A DNA stretch of 64,000 nucleotides from Nevskia sp. (GTDB taxonomy: Bacteria; Pseudomonadota; Gammaproteobacteria; Nevskiales; Nevskiaceae): positions 1 to 64,000 of the forward strand of contig JADGHB010000010.1 of NCBI GenBank assembly GCA_019689635.1. The letters run 5' to 3'. How positions within the stretch are numbered: position 1 is the stretch's first letter; each line of letters begins with the position of its first letter. Shown here piece after piece: positions 50,401 through 63,673 of this stretch. The notes beneath the pieces were generated by a model, which saw nothing but the letters and a program-made list of their open reading frames with translations, was not told the origin of the DNA and ran no database searches. Position numbers and translations under genes: made by a program.

Positions 50401-51388
50401 CCGAGAGACTGGTGCTGCTGATCTGGCCGAGCAGCACCGAGTGCGCGGACTCGTTGATGGTAGAGAAGCTGAACGAATTGGGGTCGCTCGCGTCGGCATC
50501 TTCGCAATCGAAGCCCGCCGGCTCATTGACCGGCGACACCGACCAGCCGGCCACCGCCAGGCGGAAGCAGGAATCGTCGGCGACGTTGTCGAACTCGAAA
50601 CTGCCGTCGCTGCCGGTGGTGGTATTGAGCAGCGGCTGGTCGTAGGTGACGACCACGCCCTCGGCAAAGCCGTTGTCGGGCGTGAAGGCCAGGAAGTCCA
50701 GCGTCACGCTCTGGGTCGCCACCGGGGTGCCGGAGGTCGTGTCGCGCAGAATGCCCTTGACCGTGGTGGTCATGGCCGGGAGCTGGACGACGCCGGTGTT
50801 GGCGGTGAAGCCCTGCACGAAGATCAGCGCCGGGTTGGTGTCCGACGAGAACGGCGGCAGATCGCCCACCACCTGGGCCTGGGGATTGACCTCGACGGTC
50901 GCGCCGACGTAGCTGACCGAACCGCCACTCGGACCGACCACCACCAGGTCCAGCGGCAGGTGCCCGGTGAACGAACCCGAGGAGTTGGCGACGTTGGTCA
51001 CCGTCACGTTGGGGATGGAGAACTGACCGGCTGCATCGGTCGTCACCGACGCCTTCACCGGCACGCTCTTGCCGTGCACCTTGATGGTCTTGGCGGAGGT
51101 CAGCGACTTCAGCAGCGCCTTGGCAGAAGAGCCACCGCTGCTGCCGCAGGCCGTCGCGCCATCGGGAATCGCCACCGTGGCGCCCTGGATCGGATGGCCG
51201 TTGTTGTCCTCCACCACGCCAACCACGGTGCCCGTGGGGCACTGCATGGGATGAACCGTGCCACCCGTCACTGAGGTGCTGTTCGACGAATCTTTGCTGC
51301 AACCGACGGCTCCGAGCGCGAGCGCCGACAGCGCCAGGGCGCCGAGAAGCCGACGAGTCACAGGCGAATTGACGCTGTACCCGCTCAT
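47405..51388 (-). CDS. Very large cell-envelope lipoprotein with Ig-like and carboxypeptidase-regulatory-like domains
   Basis: 1,327 residues from ATG 51388 (GGGAG upstream). The signal peptide ends in a lipobox, LALGAVGC near residue 30. A CnaB or carboxypeptidase-regulatory-like domain follows (GTVVGVVEDNNGHPIQGATV), with another near residue 215 (VKGILRDTTSGTPVATQ). Beyond it are several Ig-like sandwich regions typical of Ca-dependent surface proteins (DIQVFFDEALSPTSAASSV, VVFQFNEAIDPAQSGTPA). A calcium-type loop GDINGDGVGDIVDPN sits near residue 690. The sequence is Thr/Ser/Asp-rich with scattered cysteines. No enzyme motif was found. Surface adhesion or matrix binding is inference. It is monocistronic with its own terminator. 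Confidence 0.75.
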   Translation of the reverse strand: MSGYSVNSPVTRRLLGALALSALALGAVGCSKDSSNSTSVTGGTVHPMQCPTGTVVGVVEDNNGHPIQGATVAIPDGATACGSSGGSSAKALLKSLTSAKTIKVHGKSVPVKASVTTDAAGQFSIPNVTVTNVANSSGSFTGHLPLDLVVVGPSGGSVSYVGATVEVNPQAQVVGDLPPFSSDTNPALIFVQGFTANTGVVQLPAMTTTVKGILRDTTSGTPVATQSVTLDFLAFTPDNGFAEGVVVTYDQPLLNTTTGSDGSFEFDNVADDSCFRLAVAGWSVSPVNEPAGFDCEDADASDPNSFSFSTINESAHSVLLGQISSTSLSDVGDTVPPFVYRVAGVTNPPLHTPVGNPPIPCGGDGCLESGSPGMLTTATTGQGANDIQVFFDEALSPTSAASSVQVTARTIGAGACGSSDTETLLPSTATFASSTQLNIDTTNPLPAGKQICIYLPVGSFTDLAGNFLTSGLGVGFDSLVTNDVILTLQTPLPSNTNLTAVTNLQQVTTPVQSSSDPLFASSDAFVSTTAADVDPNGTDICDGGNICQLNQDDAGVGLGGFGSFISPTVDALGDLSTTLGFGTSVFVNQARVTFNTSGATDYVVAVTRGDTVLNGGAVLTDPSCTSFFGFPGTIAGENSNTHTVSCITLSPPFGDGSTSEVVIKPSAEGVMDLRIGGVRPGDFVNIIPRGDINGDGVGDIVDPNAVATLQLVDHVPPTTVVQGVTADAIAAAAPGSGVGGGGTAVIPGSSLHAGTPKLFITPQTADVNDSTLGPSGPYLGGYSSDEWRGADEIEGKSNKAVLRAGYKQADPFCGVICADSNGDPDSFFFSPALHLSLSDATGAAAFISHTPAIIGIAVSEPLSTTATQPTPVALTGTGTLTSVFSSPGVINDTVDEDGTLINLYTVHVSNVFDLQTDAQNGVFLDLTGLTDANGVVADAATRAYVALEDVMPPVMTRAFFDGTNVVFQFNEAIDPAQSGTPAIVMECTTLGSLTTALTDPSNPATLSSDGKTLTVPRVNIAWSAPPTSTCFHGPDVDTNPALVALAYAESAYTAANLGTLTVLASANIQATPDHGFVLYGNVSDAAGNTWLGWAGLVDPVTSQNFGIGGPVFAAADIVGPFAVQTSYNPPKCTNFSSVGSPQAWSCTVIYTHPVFVGGLDGDTTSDFDGDRADTDNTAHTGLTQSDLNAFCVTKFEHDTTANAFVSSPASCNPVDSTGAIITASGVGGTCADCATAGNFTPSDVARMQGFIVNWPVEAIGSGDKFRLAVAGGNAAAGSHKTISSQLLVGSFSVSGYNSANLKSSGVVVYTDGVNPQLPFEQLDAVAP

Positions 51389-51650
51389 GCTGATGTCTCC
51401 CACGTGTTTACTCCCGAAAAATCGCCCACCGAAATGGGCACCGATACCGCAAACTTGAACCCCAGGTCGAGGGCAGCCGCGATCCCTGAGCTAACAATAA
51501 CCTAACAAAATGATCTTGACCAGTGCCTAGAGATTATCTCTACGAGGCCCGTTCAGCCTCGCTCGGCCCTGGAAACGACTCGTCTCGGCGACCCCGATCT
51601 CCCTCGTCCAAACCGTTTCCTAATATATACCCGTCCTGCCGGCGATGTGT
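51389..51650 (-). promoter_or_regulatory. Upstream region of the large lipoprotein gene
   Basis: This gene-free stretch holds two CTAACAA boxes 11 bases apart (51491-51497 and 51502-51508; TTGTTAG on the minus strand) and a 15-base palindrome TAGAGATTATCTCTA (51528-51542). A further CTAACAA is at about 51660. Eleven-base direct repeats are what OmpR/PhoB-type regulators bind. An AT patch (TAATATATAC, 51621-51630) may be a -10 region. No regulator can be named. Confidence 0.5.
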
Positions 51651-51695
51651 GACGCAGTGCTAACAAGCGTGACGGCAAAGCAGGTCGGAATGAAT

Positions 51696-51762
51696 GTAGG
51701 AGCGGCGTCAGCCGCGACTCCGCTTGCCGAAAAACAGGTCGGGGCTGACGCGCCTCCTGCAG
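51696..51762. repeat. Paired REP-type repeat
   Basis: GTAGGAGCGGCGTCAGCCGCGAC, a CTCCGCTTGCCGAAAAACAGG linker, then GGGGCTGACGCGCCTCCTGC. It is nearly identical to the pair at 42458, including the linker, so the whole pair is the repeating unit. Confidence 0.85.
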
Positions 51763-51791
51763 CAAGAACGAAAAAGAATCGCAGCAGCAGC

Positions 51792-51843
51792 GTGAGCCGC
51801 GATGCTCGGAGCAGACACCGTCGGGGTTGACGCCCTCCTACGA
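51792..51843. repeat. Diverged REP-type repeat at the wax ester synthase 3-prime end
   Basis: GTGAGCCGCGATGCTCGGAG and GTCGGGGTTGACGCCCTCCTAC. The final CTAC supplies the TAG stop of the minus-strand acyltransferase gene. Confidence 0.7.
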
Positions 51844-53211
51844 GAGCAGCGTTTCGAGTTCCGCCAGCGCCTCGCCGGTGTACACCGCCAGACGCTGCAT
51901 GTGCGGCAGGGTGTCGCGGCAGGCGGTGAAGCCGAAATTGAGCGTGCCGGCGTAGGACAGGCAAGTGATGTTGAGCGCCTGGCCGTGCGACAACAGCGAC
52001 ACCGGATACATGGCCTCCAGCCGCGCGCCGCGGAAGTACAGCGCCTGCTGCGGCCCGGGGACGTTGGAGACGGTCAGGTTGAAGATCGGCCGCGTGCGAC
52101 CGCCCAGGCCGGTGAGCAGCTCCAGCATGTAGGGCGCCATCAACAGCACGGTGTATTGCGTGAGCGCCTCGCGCGGCAGGCTTTGCAGATGCGCTTTGGC
52201 GGCACTCGTGGAGGCCTTGATCGCCGCCAGGCGCCGGCGCGGATCGGCCACGTCGGTGGCGAGGCTGGCCATCATGAAGCTGATGGCGTTGCCCACCGCC
52301 ACTTCGTCCGCCGGGCGCACGTTGACCGGGATGCCGGCGGTCAGCGGCTTGCGCGGCAGCGCGCCGGATTCCTTGAGAAAGCGCCGCAAGGCGGTGGCGC
52401 ACAGCCACAGCACCACGTCGTTGAGCGTGACGTCCGCGGCCTTGGCCAGCGCCTTGAGCCGCGCCAGTTCGTACTGCTGGGTGGCGAAACGTCGGGCGCC
52501 GGTGATGCGGCCGTTGAGCACCGAAGGCGGCGCGGCGTAGGGCGGGGTCAGACCCGCGCCGGTCTCGCGCGCGGCGGCCAGCAGCCGGCGCAGCGCGCGC
52601 GCCAGCTCCGGCAGGGAGCGCGCCTGGCCGCGCGCGCGTTCCAGCACGGTCTGCAGCGCGCCTGCGCCACGCGCCTGCGCGCGTTCGCGCTGCGGCAGCA
52701 CCACCGACCAGGGCGCGCGCGTGTCGCGCGCGCGCGGACTCGTGGCCAGCGCGCGGCTCAACATGCGCATGCCGCCCACGCCGTCCACCAGCGAGTGGTG
52801 CATCTTGGTGTAGAGCGCGAAGCGGCCGCCCTCCAGGCCTTCGATCAAGTGGCATTCCCACAGCGGGCGCGAGAAATCCAGCGGATGGCTGTGCAGGCGC
52901 GACACCAGCACGCCCAGCTCGCGCTCGCCGCCGGGCGCGGGCAGCGCCGAGTGGCGCAGGTGGTAATCGAGATCCAGCGTGCGGTCGATCTCCCAGGCCG
53001 GCAGCAGACGGCGCAGCGGCGAGCCGGCGAGCTTGAGGTTCCACGGCGGCTGGAACTCGCGGGCCGCGCGCAAGAAGGCGATGAGCTTTTGCAGATAGTC
53101 CGGCCGCGCCTTGGGCGGCGGCGAGAACACCAGCAGGCTGGCGACGTGCATCGGCGTCTCGCGCGATTCCACCGCCAGCCAGGACGCGTCCAGCGGATTC
53201 ATCTTGATCAT
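51838..53211 (-). CDS. Wax ester synthase/diacylglycerol acyltransferase-type protein
   Basis: A 457-residue bacterial WS/DGAT. The catalytic HHxxxDG motif is intact in TKMHHSLVDGVGG near residue 125, after PLWECHLIEGLEGG. The later NDVVLWLCATALRRFL and the FNLTVSNVPGPQQALYFRGA segment are family conserved. Such enzymes join fatty acyl-CoA to long-chain alcohols or diacylglycerol to form storage lipid. ATG 53211 has AGGAGA at good spacing; the track adds 16 residues. The next gene is a PlsC-type acyltransferase in the same direction, after a repeat. The TAG stop derives from a repeat. Confidence 0.92.
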   Translation of the reverse strand: MIKMNPLDASWLAVESRETPMHVASLLVFSPPPKARPDYLQKLIAFLRAAREFQPPWNLKLAGSPLRRLLPAWEIDRTLDLDYHLRHSALPAPGGERELGVLVSRLHSHPLDFSRPLWECHLIEGLEGGRFALYTKMHHSLVDGVGGMRMLSRALATSPRARDTRAPWSVVLPQRERAQARGAGALQTVLERARGQARSLPELARALRRLLAAARETGAGLTPPYAAPPSVLNGRITGARRFATQQYELARLKALAKAADVTLNDVVLWLCATALRRFLKESGALPRKPLTAGIPVNVRPADEVAVGNAISFMMASLATDVADPRRRLAAIKASTSAAKAHLQSLPREALTQYTVLLMAPYMLELLTGLGGRTRPIFNLTVSNVPGPQQALYFRGARLEAMYPVSLLSHGQALNITCLSYAGTLNFGFTACRDTLPHMQRLAVYTGEALAELETLLS

Positions 53212-53282
53212 GCGGTTCTCCTCCGAGCGCGGTGAGTTGTCGTTGTATTGATGCGCCACTCTACCCCGGCTGCGGCGCTCGC

Positions 53283-53352
53283 GCGACGGCCGCCGAAGCG
53301 GTCGCGGCTGACGTCGCTCCTACGATTCATTTCGTTCTTGCCGTAGGAGGGG
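53283..53352. repeat. Paired REP-type repeat at the acyltransferase 3-prime end
   Basis: GGTCGCGGCTGACGTCGCTCCTAC and GTAGGAGGGGCGTCAGTTCCGAC face each other across a 17-base linker. The inner repeat arm is read in frame as the last residues of the minus-strand acyltransferase (ELTPLLR) and the outer arm supplies its TAG stop. Confidence 0.8.
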
Positions 53353-54261
53353 CGTCAGTTCCGACTTCCATTCCGCCAGTTCCTGGTCCTTGCGCGCCCA
53401 CAGGCCGTTGAGCCAGTCCTGGAAGCGCGCGCGGAACTGCGGATCGCCCTGGTAATCGCCGGCGAGCCATTCCGCGGGCAGCGGCAGGACGCGCACCTGC
53501 GCGCGCCAGGGCTGCCCGCACAGAAAGCTCCACAGCGGCCCGCGCGGATGGGGAGCGTAGCCGAGCGTCACGTCGATCAGCCCGGCGAATTGTTCGCCCA
53601 TCGCAGCGAGCGCGAAGGCCAGGCCCGCCGCCTTGGGCCGCAACAGATGGCGGTAGGGCGAGCCGCGCGCCAGGCGCTTCTGCTCGGTGAAGCGCGTGCC
53701 TTCGAGGAAGTTCACCACCGTCACCGGAATGCGGCGGTATTTCTCGCAGGCGCGGCGGGTGATCTCCAGATCCTCGCGCGCGAGTCTCGGGTCCAGCGCC
53801 ACCGCTTGCCGGGAGTGACGGCGCACGAAGGGCATGTCGAACGCCCAGCAGGCGAAGCCGATCACCGGCACCCACAGCAACTGGCGTTTGAGGAAGAAGC
53901 GGAAGAACGGCACGCGCCGGCCGAACAGCTCCACCAGCACCGGGATGTCGGCCCAGGACTGGTGATTGCAGATCAAGATCCAGCTGCGCCGGCGATCGAG
54001 CCGTTCGGCGCCTTCGAATTCCACCGCCTGGGGCGGCGCGTGGAGCAGCCGATAAACGACGTGATTCAGCGCCCACCACGGTCCGGTGCCGAGGCGGTCG
54101 AGCACCGTGCGCGTCAGCCAGGCGCGCGCCGCGGCGCCCGGCAGCAGGGGCTTGAGCAGGGCGAACGGCAGGAACAGCGCGAAGCACAGCAGCAGTGCCG
54201 CCAGCAGCAGCACGAAGCTCAGCGCAGCGACCAAGGGCGCGGGCAGGAAACGACGCAGCAC
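53320..54261 (-). CDS. PlsC-type acyltransferase, YihG-like
   Basis: A 313-residue membrane acyltransferase. An N-terminal hydrophobic segment (AALSFVLLLAALLLCFALFLPF) anchors the protein; the acyltransferase motifs are NHQSWADIPV (NHxxxxD), the RFFLKRQLLWVPVIGF block and NFLEGTRFT. It resembles E. coli YihG and lysophosphatidate acyltransferases more than the small PlsC. It would acylate lysophosphatidate or a similar lipid. The last residues, ELTPLLRQERNES, are encoded by an inserted repeat, so the original C-terminus is lost. It probably cooperates with the downstream WS/DGAT gene in lipid synthesis, which is inference. Confidence 0.87.
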   Translation of the reverse strand: MLRRFLPAPLVAALSFVLLLAALLLCFALFLPFALLKPLLPGAAARAWLTRTVLDRLGTGPWWALNHVVYRLLHAPPQAVEFEGAERLDRRRSWILICNHQSWADIPVLVELFGRRVPFFRFFLKRQLLWVPVIGFACWAFDMPFVRRHSRQAVALDPRLAREDLEITRRACEKYRRIPVTVVNFLEGTRFTEQKRLARGSPYRHLLRPKAAGLAFALAAMGEQFAGLIDVTLGYAPHPRGPLWSFLCGQPWRAQVRVLPLPAEWLAGDYQGDPQFRARFQDWLNGLWARKDQELAEWKSELTPLLRQERNES

Positions 54262-54279
54262 GGCGCCGGCTCCGTCCCT

Positions 54280-55329
54280 TCAGCCGCGGTGATAGGCCGG
54301 CGACAGCGCGCGCACGGCATCGACCAGCGCGGCGACGTGCTCCGGCGGCGTCTGCGGCAGGACGCCGTGGCCGAGGTTGAAGACGTGCCCGGGGCCGTGC
54401 CCGTAGTCGGCGAGCACCGCCGCGACCTGCGCGCGGATCGCTTCGGGCGCGGCGAACAAGGCCGCGGGATCGAGGTTGCCCTGCAGCGCGACGCGGTCTC
54501 GCACCGCCGCGCGCGCCTGCGCCAGGGAGGTCGTCCAGTCCACGCCGAGAGCCGCCACGGGCAGTTCCGCCAGCTCGGCCAGGTGTGCGCCGGTGCCCTT
54601 GCCGAAGACGACGAGCGGCACGCCGGGCGCGAGCCGGCTCACATGCTCGGCGAGCGCGCGCAGCGCGGGCAGCGCATAGGCCCGGTAGCCGGCGGCGTCC
54701 AGCACGCCGCCCCAGGTGTCGAACACCATCAGCGCGTCGGCGCCGGCGCGCGCCTGCGCCGCGAGATAGCGCGCGACCGCTTCGGCCAACCGCGCGAGCA
54801 GCCGCTGCAGCAGCTCCGGCGCCTCGAAGCGCAGACGCTTAGCGTGCAGGAAGTCGGTGGCGCCGCGGCCCTCGATCATGTAGGTCGCCAGCGTCCACGG
54901 GCTGCCGGCAAAACCGATCAGCGGCACGCGGCCGGCCAGTGCGCGCTTGATGAGGCGCACCGCGTCCAGGACGTAGCGCAGCTCGCTTTCCGGATCGGGC
55001 AGCGGCAGGCGCGCGATGTCCGCCTCGGTGCGCACGGGGCGGTGGAAGGCCGGGCCCTCGCCTTCGACGAAATGCAAGCCTAAGCCCATGGCGTCGGGCA
55101 CGGTGAGGATGTCCGAGAACAGGATCGCGGCGTCCAGCTCGAAACGCTCGAGCGGCTGCAGCGTGACCTCGCAGGCCAGCTCCGGGGTCTTGCACAGGGT
55201 CAGGAAATCGCCGGCCTGGGCGCGCGTGGCGCGGTATTCCGGCAGGTAACGCCCGGCCTGACGCATCAACCACACCGGCGTGCGGTCCACCGGCTCGCGC
55301 CGCAGCGCGCGCAGGAAGCGATCGTTCAT
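54280..55329 (-). CDS. hemE: Uroporphyrinogen decarboxylase
   Basis: A 349-residue cytoplasmic enzyme of haem synthesis that removes four acetate carboxyls from uroporphyrinogen III. It starts [19 protein letters not shown] and has the signature [14 protein letters not shown] near residue 20, the active-site region [15 protein letters not shown] and [16 protein letters not shown]. It is complete. Its ATG overlaps the stop of the broken toxin gene upstream. HemF at 27 kb acts later in the pathway. Confidence 0.97.
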   Translation of the reverse strand: MNDRFLRALRREPVDRTPVWLMRQAGRYLPEYRATRAQAGDFLTLCKTPELACEVTLQPLERFELDAAILFSDILTVPDAMGLGLHFVEGEGPAFHRPVRTEADIARLPLPDPESELRYVLDAVRLIKRALAGRVPLIGFAGSPWTLATYMIEGRGATDFLHAKRLRFEAPELLQRLLARLAEAVARYLAAQARAGADALMVFDTWGGVLDAAGYRAYALPALRALAEHVSRLAPGVPLVVFGKGTGAHLAELAELPVAALGVDWTTSLAQARAAVRDRVALQGNLDPAALFAAPEAIRAQVAAVLADYGHGPGHVFNLGHGVLPQTPPEHVAALVDAVRALSPAYHRG

Positions 55330-55653
55330 TTCCCTCTCCAGGCGCGCACATGGCGCACCGCGCCCACGGCCGCCGCTTTTTGCAGATAGCGTTCGTCGGC
55401 GGTCACGAACACGCCGCGCCGTTCGAGCGCGAGCGCGTGATAGCTGGCGTCGTAGAAAGTCGCTCCCAGGCGCGCCGCCAGCTCCGCCGTTGCCGCGGCC
55501 CGCATCGGGTTGGGTTCAGCCAGCGCGATGCCGGCCTGCAACAAAGCCCGCAGCGCGCGCGGCGTTGACGGCGCGCGAGCGGGCGCCGCGCGGAATTTTT
55601 TGCAGCGCGGACCCGATTTCTTCGTCGAGCACGACGTTGGCGCGGATCGCCAT
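55326..55653 (-). pseudogene. Broken VapB-VapC toxin-antitoxin remnant
   Basis: From ATG 55653 the frame reads MAIRANVVLDEEIGSALQKI and PRGARSRAVN, the start of a ribbon-helix-helix-type antitoxin, then runs out of frame. The track ORF in the next frame carries the C-terminal half of a PIN toxin ([35 protein letters not shown]). The toxin N-terminus and the antitoxin C-terminus are both missing between them, so a deletion has fused the two genes and a frameshift separates the halves. Neither half can be functional. The toxin stop overlaps the hemE start. Confidence 0.65.
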
Positions 55654-55701
55654 GGCTGCTCCTGCACCGGCCGGATACACACCGATTGTACACAAAGGGG
55701 G

Positions 55702-56418
55702 TCAGACCGCCGCGATCTCGCGCTGGATGGCCTGCGCCGCCGCGCGCGGGTCGGCGGCGTCGCGGATCGGACGGCCGACCACGAGATAGTCCGCGCCGGC
55801 CTGCAAGGCGCGCGCCGGCGTCATGACCCGCTTCTGATCGGACTCCGCGGTGTTGTCGAGCGGCCGGATGCCGGGCGTGACGACGATCAGCTCGCGCGGC
55901 GCCTCGCGCCGCAGCCGTTCGACTTCCAGACCCGAGGACACCACGCCATCGCAGCCAGCGGCCAGCGCGCGGCGCGCGCGCGACAGCACCAGCTCGCCCA
56001 CGTCGCAACGGAAGCCGAGGTCGTCGAGATCGCCGCGATCGAGGCTGGTGAGCGCGGTGACCGCCAGCACCTTGAGCGTGTCGCCCTTGGCGCGCGCCGC
56101 GGCTTCCATCATCGCCTGGTTGCCGTGCACGGTGCAGAACCGCGCGCCATGCCGCGACAGGGCGCGCACGGCGCGCGCGACGGTCTCGGGAATGTCGAAG
56201 AACTTGAGATCGACGAAGACGTCCTTGCCCTGGGCGCGCAGCCAGGCGAGCAGGGCAAAGAACTCCTCCGACATCGCCAGCTCCAGGCCGATCTTGTAGA
56301 ACGACACCGCATCGCCGAGCCGCTGCACCAGCGCGCGCGCCGCGGCGGCGTCCGGCACGTCGAGGGCGACGATCAGGCGATCATGCGGGCGATCGCGAGG
56401 GGGAATGGGAGGAGCCAC
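55702..56418 (-). CDS. pyrF: Orotidine 5-prime-phosphate decarboxylase
   Basis: A 238-residue TIM-barrel enzyme giving UMP. It has RLIVALDVPD, the catalytic DLKFFDIPETV near residue 73, and TPGIRPLDN near the end. The lysine and aspartate of the catalytic tetrad are present. The most likely start is GTG 56418, right after the stop of the CcdB remnant; the track ORF adds 16 residues. It stands between two degraded toxin-antitoxin loci. Confidence 0.93.
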   Translation of the reverse strand: MAPPIPPRDRPHDRLIVALDVPDAAAARALVQRLGDAVSFYKIGLELAMSEEFFALLAWLRAQGKDVFVDLKFFDIPETVARAVRALSRHGARFCTVHGNQAMMEAAARAKGDTLKVLAVTALTSLDRGDLDDLGFRCDVGELVLSRARRALAAGCDGVVSSGLEVERLRREAPRELIVVTPGIRPLDNTAESDQKRVMTPARALQAGADYLVVGRPIRDAADPRAAAQAIQREIAAV

Positions 56419-56419
56419 G

Positions 56420-56737
56420 CTAAATTCCCGTGAACAACCGATCGATGGCGGAGAGGATCTCGGCACGGCAACTGCCCAGAGAACCGGCCTTTTCGCCCAG
56501 CACCTCGCGCGGGACCGACGCCATCTCCTCCAGGGACAGCACGTGCGGCTCGCCCGCGAAATCGGCCCTCACATGCAACCGGTCTGCCGTGCGCCAGAAT
56601 CCGCGCAGGGGGCGCAGCGGCGCGATGACGGCGGTTCGGACGAGATTCACCAAATCGGACTGAAGAACGACGAGCTAGGGCGCGTGCTTGCGCTGCGCGG
56701 CGCGGCTGCGGGACACGGGTTTGCGGTCACCGTCCAT
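56420..56737 (-). pseudogene. ccdB: CcdB-type gyrase toxin with an in-frame amber codon
   Basis: Downstream of a TAG at 56677-56675 the frame reads LVVLQSDLVNLVRTAVIAPL, then MASVPREVLGEKAG and ends AIDRLFTGI. That is the CcdB fold including the conserved ASVP and the C-terminal gyrase-binding GI. In intact CcdB the codon before LVVLQSD is a tyrosine; here it is TAG, one base from TAC or TAT. Upstream in frame is MDGDRKPVSRSRAAQRKHAP from ATG 56737, a plausible but shortened N-terminus. The track shows only the 77-codon tail. No CcdA antitoxin gene was found, so this is a dead toxin. Confidence 0.75.
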
Positions 56738-56760
56738 GCTTGCGAAAACCTCCCCTCGAA

Positions 56761-56779
56761 TGCGCATAGTCTATACGCA
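56761..56779. promoter_or_regulatory. Candidate operator palindrome upstream of the CcdB remnant
   Basis: TGCGCATAGTCTATACGCA is an imperfect 19-base palindrome (16 of 19 positions), just upstream of the ccdB remnant and between it and yceH. It fits an autoregulatory site left from a former antitoxin operon. Confidence 0.4.
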
Positions 56780-56796
56780 TCCCTGGCGCGTATGCG

Positions 56797-57453
56797 TCAG
56801 CTTCCGGGCTGGGCCGGCGCGAGCCGGGCCTCGAGTTCGGCCACGCGCGCTTCCAGCGCCTGCAGGCGCGCGCGCAGCTCGGCGAGTTCGGACGCGGTCG
56901 GCGCTGGCGCCGGCGCCGGCGCCGGGCGCGCGGGCTCTGGTTCCTCGGCGGGCGCGCAAGCGCCGCACAGGGTATGCGCGTAACGCACCGCAGACTGGCC
57001 CGCGGCGCGGGGCAGGGTCTGCACCAAGGGCTGCGCGCGGTCGGCGAGATCCGCGAGCAGCGCCCGCAGCGCTTCGATCTCCGCCGGCCCTCCCAAGGGC
57101 GCGGCGTTGGCGCGCAGTTCCGCCGCCGTCTGCGGCCCGCGCAGCATGAGCGTGACCAGCACCGCCAGCGCCGGCGGCTGGAGCAGGAGCTGGTGCTGGA
57201 ACTGGTGCCGCCACTTGGTCACGCGGCCGGAGCGATCGTCGCGCGACACCAGCTCGAGCGTCTCCAGGCGGTTGAGCGCCGCGCCGACTTCGCCTTCGCT
57301 CAAGCTCATCACCGGATGGCGCATGGTCTTCTGGTTGGCCGCCAGCATCAGCGCGTTGACCGTCATCGGGTAGTACTGCGGCGTGGCGATGGATTTCTCC
57401 ACCAGGCTGGCGAGGACGCGCGCCTCGGCGGCGGACAGCAGCAGATCGGACAT
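56797..57453 (-). CDS. yceH: YceH (DUF480) family protein
   Basis: 218 residues. The DUF480 domain opens LLSAAEARVLASLVEKSIATP, with a double winged-helix pattern through QYYPMTVNALMLAANQ, LNRLETLELVSRD and ALAVLVTLMLRGPQT. An alanine/proline linker and a C-terminal coiled coil (ELAELRARLQALEARVAELE) follow. DNA binding is likely from the fold but no target is known. The ATG 57453 was chosen over the 67-codon track extension. It follows gltD by eight bases. Confidence 0.88.
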   Translation of the reverse strand: MSDLLLSAAEARVLASLVEKSIATPQYYPMTVNALMLAANQKTMRHPVMSLSEGEVGAALNRLETLELVSRDDRSGRVTKWRHQFQHQLLLQPPALAVLVTLMLRGPQTAAELRANAAPLGGPAEIEALRALLADLADRAQPLVQTLPRAAGQSAVRYAHTLCGACAPAEEPEPARPAPAPAPAPTASELAELRARLQALEARVAELEARLAPAQPGS

Positions 57454-57461
57454 GCGCGCCT

Positions 57462-58966
<1,505 letters not shown>

Positions 58967-59038
58967 ATTTCGCAATTCGGGATTCCACCCGACACCGCCG
59001 CTCGACCGGAAGGCCGAGCGACGCATCCCGGCCAAGCC

Positions 59039-63523
<4,485 letters not shown>

Positions 63524-63645
63524 GGCCGGAGTCTCGTGGCGGCGGCACACCGCCCTGCCGCGTGCGGCGGCCTGACACTATCCAGCGTGGGGGCCAACGA
63601 CGGAGGGCGGAACTCGCTGCGCGATCAATCGCAACGCAACATCGC

Positions 63646-63673
63646 ATTATAGAGGCGCTGCGTTTGTCGTCAA
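63646..63673 (-). promoter_or_regulatory. Promoter for gltB
   Basis: On the minus strand TTGACG (63673-63668) and a perfect TATAAT (63651-63646) are 16 bases apart. Transcription would start near 63639, leaving a leader of about 115 bases before the gltB ATG. Confidence 0.75.

Noticed and set aside
47552-51274. A 1,240-codon plus-strand ORF opposite the large lipoprotein
   Set aside because: Composition is that of a GC-rich antisense frame; the minus strand has a lipobox, ribosome binding site and terminator.
51553-51765. A 70-codon minus-strand ORF next to the WS/DGAT gene
   Set aside because: It is a reading of the REP-type repeat pair (RLTPLLHSF), not a gene.
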